Source: Streptomyces melanogenes (GTDB taxonomy: Bacteria; Actinomycetota; Actinomycetes; Streptomycetales; Streptomycetaceae). From it: a stretch of 64,000 bases of DNA. The stretch covers positions 1 through 64,000 of the forward strand of contig NZ_BMTS01000010.1 of the NCBI RefSeq assembly GCF_014649795.1, written 5' to 3'. Positions 50,883-59,800 of this stretch are shown in pieces (within the stretch, counting starts at the first letter, position 1; each line of letters starts with the position of its first letter). Below the pieces are notes generated by a model. It made no database searches. It was not told where the DNA came from and was given only the letters and a program-made list of their open reading frames with translations. The translations under genes were made by a program, and so were the position numbers.

Positions 50883-52266
50883 CCTCACCACCCGGCAGGT
50901 GCCGTCGGTGCCGGTCACGGGACTGCCCTCGATGCCCCAGCAGGGCGCCCCGACCGAGCAGCCGCCCGCGCCCGCGCCGGCGGGCGTCCCCGAGCAGCCC
51001 GCCGCACCCGGCCAGGCGGGGCTCCCCCGGCGGCCCTCGGTGCCCGGTGCCTACTCGGCCGAGGCGGCCCGCCAGGACTTCCCGATCCTGCACCGCACGG
51101 TCAACGGCCGCCCGCTGGTCTGGCTGGACAACGGAGCGACGACGCAGAAGCCCCGCCAGGTCATCGAGGCGCTCGGCGCGTACTACAGCGCCGCCAACTC
51201 CAACATCCACCGGGGCGCCCACACCATGGCCCGCGAGGCCACCGAGATGTACGAGGCGGGGCGCGCGGCGGTCGCCGGGTTCCTGGGGGCGCCCGCCCCG
51301 GACAGCATCGTGTTCGTGCGCGGCACCACGGAGGCGGTCAACCTGGTCGCCCAGAGCTGGGGCCGGGACAACCTCGGGCCCGGCGACGACATCCTCGTAC
51401 CGGTCCTGGAACACCACTCCAACATCGTCCCCTGGCAGATGATCGCCAAGGAGACACGGGCCCGGGTGGTGCCGGTTCCGCTGACGCCGGAGGGGGAGAT
51501 CGACCAGTTCGCGTACGCGGACCTGCTCTCCTCACGGACCCAGCTGGTGGCGCTCAGCCACGCCTCCAACGTCCTGGGCACCGTCCCGCCGGTGAAGGAG
51601 ATGACCGCGCTCGCCCATCGGTACGGGGCGAAGGTGCTGGTCGACGGGGCCCAGGCGGTCGCCCACTTCCCGGTCGACGTACAGGACCTGGACGCGGACT
51701 TCTACGCGTTCTCCGGGCACAAGCTGTTCGCCCCGACCGGCATCGGCGCCCTCTACGCCAAGCCGGAGGTCCTCGCGGACATGCGGCCCTGGCAGGGCGG
51801 CGGCAACATGATCGACTCGGTGGACTTCGGTCTCACCACCTTCGCGCCGGTCCCGCACCGCATGGAGGCCGGCACCGGCAACATCGGCGGCGTGGTGGGA
51901 CTCCTCGCCGCCCTCGACTGGCTGGGCTCCTTCGACCGCGACGCGATCACGGCGTACGAGGAAGGGCTGATGGCGTACGCCCAGCAGGCCATGGCCACGG
52001 TGCCCGGTCTGGAGCTGGTCGGGGCCGCACCCCACCGGATCGCGGTGCTGACCTTCACACTGGCGGGCCACGACCCGGCGAGCGTCGCCGAGTGGCTGGA
52101 CCGCGACGGCATCGCCATCCGCGCGGGCCACCACTGCGCACAGCCCGCGCTCGCCCACTACGGACTGGAGACGGCGGCCCGTGCCTCGCTGGCGCTCTAC
52201 AACACGTCCGAGGAGGTGGATCAGCTGGTGGCGTCGTTGCGTCAGCTGCAACTGGCGTCGGGCTGA
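50869..52266 (+). CDS. cysteine desulfurase, probable encapsulin cargo
   Basis: A 465-aa class-II (SufS-like) PLP enzyme releasing sulfur from cysteine as a persulfide. The PLP lysine is K285 in FYAFSGHKLFAPTG and the catalytic cysteine C423 in IRAGHHCAQPAL; H182-H183 (LEHHSNIVPW) stack near PLP. Residues 1-66 form a Pro/Ala/Gln-rich, apparently disordered extension (TGLPSMPQQGAPTEQPPAPA) absent from SufS, the expected cargo-loading segment. The ATG lies 14 bp inside the shell gene, giving tight translational coupling. Known encapsulated cysteine desulfurases store elemental sulfur within the shell. No SufE/SufU partner is adjacent. Confidence 0.92.
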   Translation: MTIPDLTTRQVPSVPVTGLPSMPQQGAPTEQPPAPAPAGVPEQPAAPGQAGLPRRPSVPGAYSAEAARQDFPILHRTVNGRPLVWLDNGATTQKPRQVIEALGAYYSAANSNIHRGAHTMAREATEMYEAGRAAVAGFLGAPAPDSIVFVRGTTEAVNLVAQSWGRDNLGPGDDILVPVLEHHSNIVPWQMIAKETRARVVPVPLTPEGEIDQFAYADLLSSRTQLVALSHASNVLGTVPPVKEMTALAHRYGAKVLVDGAQAVAHFPVDVQDLDADFYAFSGHKLFAPTGIGALYAKPEVLADMRPWQGGGNMIDSVDFGLTTFAPVPHRMEAGTGNIGGVVGLLAALDWLGSFDRDAITAYEEGLMAYAQQAMATVPGLELVGAAPHRIAVLTFTLAGHDPASVAEWLDRDGIAIRAGHHCAQPALAHYGLETAARASLALYNTSEEVDQLVASLRQLQLASG

Positions 52267-52345
52267 CGGGTGACAGCCGACAACTGACAGATAGCTGGTC
52301 ACAGGTGGCGGGCGACAGATTTCAGTGTCTGTCGTCTGTCACCCG
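52267..52345. repeat. dyad-rich TGACAG/CTGTCA cluster after the cargo gene
   Basis: CGGGTGACAG (52267-52276) and CTGTCACCCG (52336-52345) form a long-range inverted repeat. Inside, CGACAGA (52313-52319) pairs with TCTGTCG (52328-52334). Several TGACAG or GACAG copies are packed between. The structure spans the convergent gene ends and is probably a terminator for the encapsulin operon, though the repeated motif is unusual. Confidence 0.5.
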
Positions 52346-52828
52346 CACCGACCGCCACGGCGGTCGATGCGCCTGCGGCGGGACGGTCGGCAGCGGCGGC
52401 AGGGGCGCGCCCACCGAGTCGAGGCGGCGGCGCAGCAGTTGGTTCTCCACATAGAGGTCGGCCAGGACGCGGACCTTGGAGCGCACCGCCCACTGGTCCA
52501 CCGGCTTCACCAGGAAGTCCGCGACACCGAGGTGGTAGGCGCGGGCCGCGAGGTCGTCGTCGCGGCCGAGGCCGGTGACCAGGATGACCGGCAGACTGCG
52601 GGTGTGGTCCAGGCGCTTGAGGTAGTCGACCACTTCGAGGCCGTCCATCTGGGGCATCAGCACATCGAGCAGGATCACGGCTATGCCGCCGCGCAGCACG
52701 GTCTTCAGCGCCTCGTCCCCACTGCGGGCGCACACTATCGGGCGGCCCACGGGACGCAGCACACTCTCCATGGCGAAGAGGTTGTCCTCGCGGTCGTCCA
52801 CTACGAGGATCTTCCACGAACTGTCCAC
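52322..52828 (-). CDS. single-domain response regulator with coiled-coil tail
   Basis: A 168-aa receiver protein. The N-terminal WKILVVDDREDNLFAMESVL supplies the acidic pocket, the phosphorylated Asp is in VILLDVLMPQMDG, and LVTGLG and FLVKPVD carry the conserved Thr and Lys. A short coiled coil (VRVLADLYVENQLLRRRLD) and a Pro-rich tail replace any DNA-binding domain, so it acts by protein contact, for example in a phosphorelay or with a hybrid kinase. GTG 52828 gives the domain start; the frame is open to 53089 but implausible. It converges with the encapsulin operon; no kinase is adjacent. Confidence 0.85.
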   Translation of the reverse strand: MDSSWKILVVDDREDNLFAMESVLRPVGRPIVCARSGDEALKTVLRGGIAVILLDVLMPQMDGLEVVDYLKRLDHTRSLPVILVTGLGRDDDLAARAYHLGVADFLVKPVDQWAVRSKVRVLADLYVENQLLRRRLDSVGAPLPPLPTVPPQAHRPPWRSVRVTDDRH

Positions 52829-53123
52829 GTCCCAACCACACTCCCCTGCAGCCGGACTTTCACAGTAGTGCGCCCCGGAGCCGAGCGCAGGAGGCCCTTG
52901 GTACCTTGCCAACGGCATCTGCGCCCGCCCCCGAGGGGGCCGGTGCCGGGGCGGCGGACGTCTACGGGCGTCCGCCAGCGCAAACGGAAGCGCCGCCCAC
53001 GCCCGCGCGCGTCCGGGAGCTCTCCGCGTTCGAATAATTCGGCCGGTTGTGACTCCCCCTTTTGGCTCTTCTGCGTGCTTCGACGGCACGGCGGGCCGGG
53101 CCCGGTTCCCCTAGCGTGGGGAC

Positions 53124-53909
53124 ATGGACGAGGCACGCGGTACGGAAGCGAGCGGGCCGTCGGCGGAGCCCGACCCCGCGTTCCCCGCCCGGCGGGCCCC
53201 GCGCTGCCGCAGCCTCGACGCGCTGGACGCCCAGGTGGTCCGCTGCCGGGCCTGTCCGCGCCTGGTGGCCTGGCGCGAGGAGGTCGCCGCGACCAAACGG
53301 GCGGCGTTCCGGGACTGGGAGTACTGGGGCCGGCCGGTGCCCGGGTTCGGTCCGCCGGACGCGGCGCTCGCGGTCGTCGGCCTCGCCCCGGCCGCGCACG
53401 GCGGCAACCGGACCGGCCGGATGTTCACGGGGGACGCCTCCGGCGACTTCCTCTTCGCCGCGCTGCACGCGGTGGGCCTGGCCTCCCAGGCGGAGGCCAC
53501 GCACGCCGGGGACGGCCTCGCACTGCGGGGTGTACGGCTGGCCGCGCCCGTGCACTGCGCGCCGCCGGACAACAAGCCGACGCCGCAGGAGCGCGACACC
53601 TGCCGCCCGTGGCTGGCGGCCGAACTGGAGCTGCTGAGCCCGGGGTTGCGTACGGTCGTCGTGCTCGGCGCGTTCGGCTGGCAGGCGCTGCTGCCGGTGC
53701 TGGGCGCGGCGGGCTGGCAAGTGCCGCGCCCCCGGCCGAAGTTCGGACACGGCGTCCAGGTGACGCTGGCCGCGTCGGACGAAGGCCGCCCGCCGCTGCA
53801 TCTGCTCGGCTGCTACCACCCGAGCCAGCGCAACACGTCGACGGGACGGCTGACGCTCCCCATGCTCGTCGAGGTCTTCGGCGAGGCTGCCCGCCTGTCT
53901 GGGCTCTGA
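53124..53909 (+). CDS. uracil-DNA glycosylase, family 5 (UdgB-like)
   Basis: A 261-aa base-excision repair enzyme that removes uracil (and, in this family, hypoxanthine and other deaminated bases) from DNA. The 4Fe-4S ligands appear to be the Cys pair in VVRCRACPRLVAWR and the later pair in PVHCAPPDNKPTPQERDTC. Motif 1 is GLAPAAHGGNRTGRMFTGD, lacking the catalytic Asp as in family 5, and motif 2 is YHPSQRNTSTGRLT. The N-terminus has about 25 disordered residues. Length is in the family range. Confidence 0.9.
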   Translation: MDEARGTEASGPSAEPDPAFPARRAPRCRSLDALDAQVVRCRACPRLVAWREEVAATKRAAFRDWEYWGRPVPGFGPPDAALAVVGLAPAAHGGNRTGRMFTGDASGDFLFAALHAVGLASQAEATHAGDGLALRGVRLAAPVHCAPPDNKPTPQERDTCRPWLAAELELLSPGLRTVVVLGAFGWQALLPVLGAAGWQVPRPRPKFGHGVQVTLAASDEGRPPLHLLGCYHPSQRNTSTGRLTLPMLVEVFGEAARLSGL

Positions 53910-54073
53910 AGTCGAGGCTCTGAAACCGCCCGCTTTGGTTGAACTTTGACCGAAAACCTGGCCTCCGGCGGCCGCTTCACCGGCTCCCACCTGCCCAAAT
54001 CGCACCCCGCGCGACCCGGGTGTGTGATGGGAGGGGATGGTCACAAGGGGCGGGAGCGACGAAAGGAGCCGGT

Positions 54074-54577
54074 ATGCACACCGGACGGATACGTCGAGCG
54101 GCCGCCGCGACCTTGTTGTCGTGCGGTCTCGCCATGGGCGGCCTCGCCACCGCGGCAGCGGCGGCCCCGGCTCACGACCAGGGCGACGGCCACGACCGCG
54201 GCCAGGGCAACGGCTGGTCGTGGGACGCCCACATCAGCGGCTGGATCCGGGACGACCACAACAGCGGTCGCGACTGGGGCGACCACGGCGGCGACTGGCG
54301 CTGGGACGACCACCGCGACGGCCGGGACCGGGACCACCACGACGGCGGCCGGGTCTGGGGCACGGTCACCTCGCGCATCGAGCTCAACGTCCGCGACAAC
54401 CCGAGCCTGAACGCCGGGGTCGTCGTCGCCCTGAGCCCGGGCAGCCAGGACCGCATCGAGTGCAGGACCCACGGCTCGAACGTGAACGGAACCTCCACCT
54501 GGTACTGGCTGAGCGGCGCCCACGGCTGGGCCAGCGCGGCGTTCATGCAGGCCAGCGGTGACGTACCGAATTGCTAG
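54074..54577 (+). CDS. secreted SH3-like protein with Asp/His-rich spacer
   Basis: A 167-aa exported protein. After a signal peptide (AAAATLLSCGLAMGGLATAA) comes an Asp/His/Arg/Gly/Trp-rich low-complexity segment of about 55 residues (for example DWGDHGGDWRWDDHRDG). A bacterial SH3b-type domain follows (SRIELNVRDNPSLNAGVVVA, YWLSGAHGWASAAFM) with two Cys (IECRTHG and the final VPNC) likely to form a disulfide. ATG 54074 has AAAGGAG upstream. SH3b domains often bind peptidoglycan; the spacer could bind metal. The function is unknown. Confidence 0.8.
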   Translation: MHTGRIRRAAAATLLSCGLAMGGLATAAAAAPAHDQGDGHDRGQGNGWSWDAHISGWIRDDHNSGRDWGDHGGDWRWDDHRDGRDRDHHDGGRVWGTVTSRIELNVRDNPSLNAGVVVALSPGSQDRIECRTHGSNVNGTSTWYWLSGAHGWASAAFMQASGDVPNC

Positions 54578-54681
54578 GAGCGATGGCGCGGCCTTCGTTG
54601 CGCTCGTGTGAACAGTGCGCAGTCCCGGGAATAGCGACACCGGGATCGACCTTGGAGCTGCTGAGAGCGAGGAGTCAGCAG

Positions 54682-55605
54682 ATGCCCAAGGCGTACGCGT
54701 ACACCCGCAACGGCGGGCCCGAGACCGAGACGTTCATCGAGCGGGACCGGCCGCGCCCGGGCCCCGGCCAGTTGCTGGTCGCGGTCCGGGCCGCCGGGGT
54801 GAACCCGGTGGACTGGAAGCTGCGCAACGGCTTCCGCAGGCCAGGGGCGCCGGAGCCGGAGCTGCCCGCCGTGTTCGGCAACGAGGTCGCGGGCGTGGTC
54901 GCGGAGCTCGGCCCCGGGGTGACGGGCTTCGCCGTCGGGGACGCCGTCTTCGGCAATCCGGTGGGCGGCGGTTACGCGGAGTACGCGCTGCTGCCGGTCC
55001 CGGTGACCGCCCACAAGCCGGCCGGTCTGTCGTTCGCGGACGCGGCGACCCTGCCGGTGGCCGGGGCGACCGCGTACGACGGCGTGCGCCAGCTGGATCT
55101 GCCCTCCGGGGCGACGCTGCTGGTCACCGGCGTCGGCGGCGGAGTGGGCGTGGCCGTCGCCCAGATAGCCAAGGCCTTCGGGATCAAGGTGGTGGGTACG
55201 GCGAGCGAGGGCAAGAAGGAGTTCGTCGAGTCGCTGGGCGCGGTGCACGTGTCCTCGGCGGGCGACGGGCTGGCCGAGCGCGTCCGGGCGGCGGCGCCGG
55301 ACGGTGTCGACGCGGTCTTCGACCTGGTCGGCGGTGAGGTCCTGGAGACGGTCGCCGCGCTCGTCGACGACCGTACGAAGCTGATCACCGCGGCCGACCC
55401 GCCCGGGGCGGCCCGGCTCGGCGGCTCGGCGGTGCTGCGGGCCCGCACCGCCGCGGTGCTCGACGAGGTGGCGCGGCTGGTGGTGGGCGGGGAGCTGCGC
55501 CCGTTCGTCACGGCGACGTTCCCGCTGGAGCGCGCGCCCGAGGCGCTGCGCGCGGTCGAGGACGGCCACGCACGCGGCAAGGTCGTGATCGAGGTGGCGC
55601 CGTGA
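54682..55605 (+). CDS. quinone oxidoreductase-type NADPH dehydrogenase
   Basis: A 307-aa zinc-independent medium-chain reductase of the QOR family, reducing quinones or enones with NADPH. It starts MPKAYAYTRNGGPETETF, with NPVDWKLRNG and FGNEVAGVVAELGPGVTGFA near the substrate side. The nucleotide motif is VTGVGGGVGVAVAQIAKAFG, and the C-terminus is typical (RAVEDGHARGKVVIEV). It lacks zinc ligands. ATG 54682 has GAGGAG 8 nt before it. The stop overlaps the next gene's start (GTGA), so the two are coupled. Confidence 0.9.
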   Translation: MPKAYAYTRNGGPETETFIERDRPRPGPGQLLVAVRAAGVNPVDWKLRNGFRRPGAPEPELPAVFGNEVAGVVAELGPGVTGFAVGDAVFGNPVGGGYAEYALLPVPVTAHKPAGLSFADAATLPVAGATAYDGVRQLDLPSGATLLVTGVGGGVGVAVAQIAKAFGIKVVGTASEGKKEFVESLGAVHVSSAGDGLAERVRAAAPDGVDAVFDLVGGEVLETVAALVDDRTKLITAADPPGAARLGGSAVLRARTAAVLDEVARLVVGGELRPFVTATFPLERAPEALRAVEDGHARGKVVIEVAP

Positions 55606-56327
55606 GCGCATCCCACCCCCTGGACAACCCGGCCCGCGCCTCCCTCACCGGGCCGCACGCCCACTTCGCCGAGCGGTTCGGGCGGGTGCTGCGCTATCCG
55701 CCCGAGGTGACGCCGTGGCTGGCGCTCTCCGACGACCCCGGGCCGCAGGACTGGGCGGACGTCGCCGCGCTGGCCGGGCCCGGCAACGAGGTTCCGCTGC
55801 TCGGAATGAGCCATCTGCCGCCCACGGGCTGGGAGTTGACGTTCAACGCCGACGGCGTGCAGCTGGTGGACGACGGGGTGGCCGCCCGTCCGTTCGACGA
55901 GGCCGTCACGCTGACCGCCGCCGACGTGCCCGAGATGATGGACCTGGTGGAGCGGACCCGGCCGGGCCCGTTCCTGCCGCGCACCATCGAGCTGGGCACC
56001 TATCTGGGCGTGCGCAGGGACGGCGTGCTCGTGGCGATGGCGGGCGAGCGGCTGCACCCGCCCGGCTGGACGGAGATCAGCGCGGTCTGCACCGACGACG
56101 CCTTCCGGGGCCAGGGCCTGGGCACCCGGCTGATCCTGGCGGTCGCGGCGAACATCCGGGAGCGCGGCGAGCGGCCCTTCCTGCACACGGGCGCGCGCAA
56201 CACCGGCGCCATCCGCCTCTACGAGTCCCTGGGCTTCCGGCTCCGCCGTACCACCCGGTTCATGGAGGCCCGGGTGCCGGACGACCAACTGGCAAGCCTA
56301 GCAACATCATTTCACTCTATCGAGTGA
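55602..56327 (+). CDS. GNAT-family acetyltransferase
   Basis: A 241-aa N-acetyltransferase of FR47-like type. The acetyl-CoA site is AVCTDDAFRGQGLGTRLILA, and ARNTGAIRLYESLGFRLRRT completes the fold. The first 100 residues form a less conserved region (GPHAHFAERFGRVLRYPPEV). GTG 55602 overlaps the quinone reductase stop, suggesting joint translation and perhaps a shared detoxification role. The final codons fall inside a 6-4-6 hairpin (56312-56327). Confidence 0.87.
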   Translation: MSASHPLDNPARASLTGPHAHFAERFGRVLRYPPEVTPWLALSDDPGPQDWADVAALAGPGNEVPLLGMSHLPPTGWELTFNADGVQLVDDGVAARPFDEAVTLTAADVPEMMDLVERTRPGPFLPRTIELGTYLGVRRDGVLVAMAGERLHPPGWTEISAVCTDDAFRGQGLGTRLILAVAANIRERGERPFLHTGARNTGAIRLYESLGFRLRRTTRFMEARVPDDQLASLATSFHSIE

Positions 56328-56446
56328 TGAAACGGTCGTGTGAATTGTTTCTGCACTTTTCGCGCTCCGGCTAGCGTCTAACGTTCCCCCCGGCGGCCCA
56401 AGCCCCCGGCCGTTCACACCAAAACGCTGCCTTTGGGGGAGAGATA

Positions 56447-56884
56447 GTGCGCCGCGACGAATACGTCGACGACGGTCCGCTGGAGCTCGTGCAGGCTTCC
56501 CGCCCGCACTACGAGCGGCCGTTTCTGAGGGTCCACACACGGGCCGGAGTGACCGTCGCCGAGCTGCACGGCGAGATCGACATCCAAGCCGTCCAGGCGC
56601 TGCGGCCGCGCCTGGACACCCTCACCGGGGACGGGGTGGGCGCGCTGGCCGTGGACCTGCGCCCCATCCGGTTCCTGGACTGCTCGGGCCTCGCCCTGCT
56701 GGTGCGGGCCCACCGCCGGGTGACCGAGCGGGGCGGCTCGTGGGGGCTCGTCTGCGACCATCCGCTGACGCTGCGGATCCTGCGGATCACCGCCCTCACG
56801 ACCGTCCTGGGGCCTGCTCCGACGCTGGAGCAGGCCCTGGCCGCCGTCAGCCTTCCGAACGGGTCCGCGTCAGCCGGAGGGTGA
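56447..56884 (+). CDS. STAS-domain anti-sigma factor antagonist
   Basis: A 145-aa SpoIIAA/BldG-like protein. The STAS fold is clear: VTVAELHGEIDIQAVQALRP, then the phosphorylatable Ser in FLDCSGLALLVRAHRR. Unphosphorylated STAS proteins bind an anti-sigma kinase and free its sigma factor. No kinase or sigma gene is adjacent. GTG 56447 follows GGGGGAGAG. Its 3' end overlaps the convergent GH38 gene by 38 bp, so the two transcripts would be antisense at their ends. Confidence 0.9.
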   Translation: MRRDEYVDDGPLELVQASRPHYERPFLRVHTRAGVTVAELHGEIDIQAVQALRPRLDTLTGDGVGALAVDLRPIRFLDCSGLALLVRAHRRVTERGGSWGLVCDHPLTLRILRITALTTVLGPAPTLEQALAAVSLPNGSASAGG

Positions 56885-59800
56885 CCAGCTCGAAGGGCCG
56901 CAACACCAACCGCACCACACCGTCGGCCAGTTCAGGGGAGGAGCTTTCGGCGAGGGGCCGCTCCAGCAGGTCGGTCGCCACCACCGCGTCCGCCTCGAAG
57001 CCCGGGGTGAGGCGGGCCCGGGCCCGGCCGCCCCGCGACTCGTAGAGCCGTACGACCACGTCGCCGCTGCCGTCGTCGGCGAGCTTCACCGCGCTGACGA
57101 CCACCGCGTCCTCGTCGACCGACACCAGCGGCGCCACCTCCGCCGCGCCCGTCACCCGCCGCTCCGGCAGGTTGACGCGGTAGCCCTCGCGCACCGCGTC
57201 GCCGATCGTGGCCCCGGGCACCAGCGCGTGCCGGAAGCGGTGCAGCCCCTGGTCGGTCTCGGGGTCGGGGAAGCGCGGGGCGCGCAGCAGCGAGACGCGG
57301 ACCGTGGTGGTCGTGCCCGGCCCCTCGGCGGCGTCGCGCACGGTCCGGGTCACGTCGTGCCCGTACGTGGAGTCGTTGACGAGGGCGACGCCCCAGCCCG
57401 GCTCCTCCAGATGGACGAAGCGGTGGTTGCAGGCCTCGAACTTGGCCGCCTCCCAGCTGGTGTTGGTGTGGGTGGGCCGGTGGACGTGGCCGAACTGGGT
57501 CTCCGACGCGTACCGCTCGGCGTGGACGTCCAGGGGGAACGCGGCCTTCAGGAACTTCTCGGTCTCGTGCCAGTCGACCTCGGTGTCGATGTCGAGCCGC
57601 TGGGCGCCGGGGGCGAGGCTGAGCAGCTGGGTGACCTTGGAGTCGCCGAAGCTCCGCACGATCCGGACGGCCGCCACCCCCGCGTCCTCCACCGCGACCA
57701 GCTGGTCGAGGTCCGTCAGATCGGTCACCGTGTTGCGGTAGAACGCGTCCACGTCCCAGGCGTCCCACATGTTCGGGAAGTCGGGGTGGATCTGGAGCAG
57801 GTTCGCGGCCTTGCCGGGGGCGACCGTCTCACGTCCGGCGCCGATGTCGTACGCGGACACCACAAGCCCGCGGGCGTCGATCTCCACCGAGAGCAGCCCG
57901 TTGTCCAGGACGAAACCGCCGCCCTCGCGCGGCGCGGCTCGGCTCACGCCGGTACGGACAGCGGGGGCGGCCCCGCCCGCCGGCACTCCGTCGCGCGTGT
58001 GGGGCGCGGAGTTGAAGACCAGGGTGGCGCCCGGGGCGCCCTCGCCCGCGAGCGCGCGCTGGGCGCCGTCGATGATCGCGTTCAGCTCCCGCGCGACGGC
58101 GGCGTAGGTCTTCTCCGCCTCCCGGTGCACCCAGGCGATGGAGGAGCCGGGCAGGATGTCGTGGAACTGGTGCAGCAGCACGGTCTTCCAGATCCGGTCC
58201 ACCTGCTCGTAGGGATAGGGGAACCCGGCCCGCACGGCCGCCGTCGCGGCCCACAGCTCGGCCTCGCGCAGCAGGTGCTCGCTGCGCCGGTTGCCCTGCT
58301 TGGTCTTGGCCTGGCTGGTCAGCGTCGCGCGGTGCAGCTCCAGATAGAGCTCGCCCACCCACACCGGCGCGTTCGGATACTCCGCCTGCGCCTTGGCGAA
58401 GAACTCGGCGGGGCTCTCCCACTCCACGGTCGCCGAGCCCTCCAGGCTCCGCAGCCGGGCCGCCTTGGCGACCATCTCGCGGGTGGTGCCACCGCCCCCG
58501 TCGCCCCAGCCGGTCGGGGCCAGCGAGTGCCGGGCGTGGCCCTTGTCCTTGAAGTTGCGGGCCGCGTGGGCGATCTCGCTGCCCTTCATCGAGCAGTTGT
58601 AGGTGTCGACGGGCGGGAAGTGGGTGAAGATCCGGGTGCCGTCGATGCCCTCCCACTGGAAGGTGTGGTGCGGGAACTTGTTGGTCTGGCTCCAGGAGAT
58701 CTTCTGGGTGAGCAGCCACTTGGCGCCCGCCGCCTTGATGATCTGCGGCAGCCCGGCGGCGAAGCCGAACGTGTCGGGCAGCCAGGCCTCGTCGTTCTCG
58801 ACGCCGAACTCGTCGAGGAAGAACCGCTTACCGTGCACGAACTGACGGGCCATCGCCTCCGAGCCCGGCATGTTGGTGTCCGACTCCACCCACATCCCGC
58901 CGGCGGGCACGAACCGCCCGTCGGAGACGGCCTTCTTCACGCGCGCGTACACCTCGGGCCGGTGCTCCTTGATCCAGGCGAACTGCTGCGCCTGCGACAT
59001 GGTGAAGACGAAGTCCGGCTCGTCCTCCAGGAGCGCCGTCATGTTCGACGTCGTACGGGCCACCTTGCGCACGGTCTCGCGCAGCGGCCACAGCCACGCC
59101 GAGTCGATGTGCGCGTGCCCCACCGCGCTGATGCGGTGGGCGGTGGGCCCGGCCGGCACGGCCAGCACACCGGCGAGCTCGGCGCGGGCCGCCGCCGCGC
59201 TGCCGTTCACGTCCTGGAGGTCGACCGCGTCGAGCGCGCGGCCGATCGCCCGCAGAATGTCCCAGCGCCGGGCGCCCTCGACCGGCAGTTCGTGCATCAG
59301 CTCGCCCAGCACCTCCAGGTCGAGGACGAGCTGCCACACCGTCTCGTCGAAGACCGCGAGGTCCATCCGGGCCAGCCGGTACTGCGGCTCGGTGCCCGCG
59401 GTCTCCTTGTCGCCGAGCGCGGTCGGCACGAAGGGGTGGTAGTCGAGGATGACCGGGTTGGACGCGGCCTCGATGTGCAGCCGCACCTCCTCGCCGCCCA
59501 CCGCGGGCGCGCCGACGCGCACCCACTGGTTGCGCGGGTTGAGGCCCTTCACCGGGGTGCCGTCGGGGCGGTAGACGAGGCCCTCGCACTGGAAGCCCGG
59601 CATGTTCTCGTCGAAGCCGAGGTCGAGGAGCGCCTCGACGGTCCGCCCGGCCCACTCGGCCGGTACGGTCCCGGTCACCCGGAACCAGCTGGTGCCCCAC
59701 GGGGCGCCCCAGGCGTCCCCGACCTTGATCGGCTCGGGGGCACCGGCCAGCCCCTCGGTGACCGGGACGGGCTCGCCCGGCGCGTGCCACACCGCCACTT

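Noticed and set aside
54361..54546. The secreted SH3-like protein as a cell-wall hydrolase.
   Set aside because: No catalytic domain is present; only a binding-type SH3b module can be supported.
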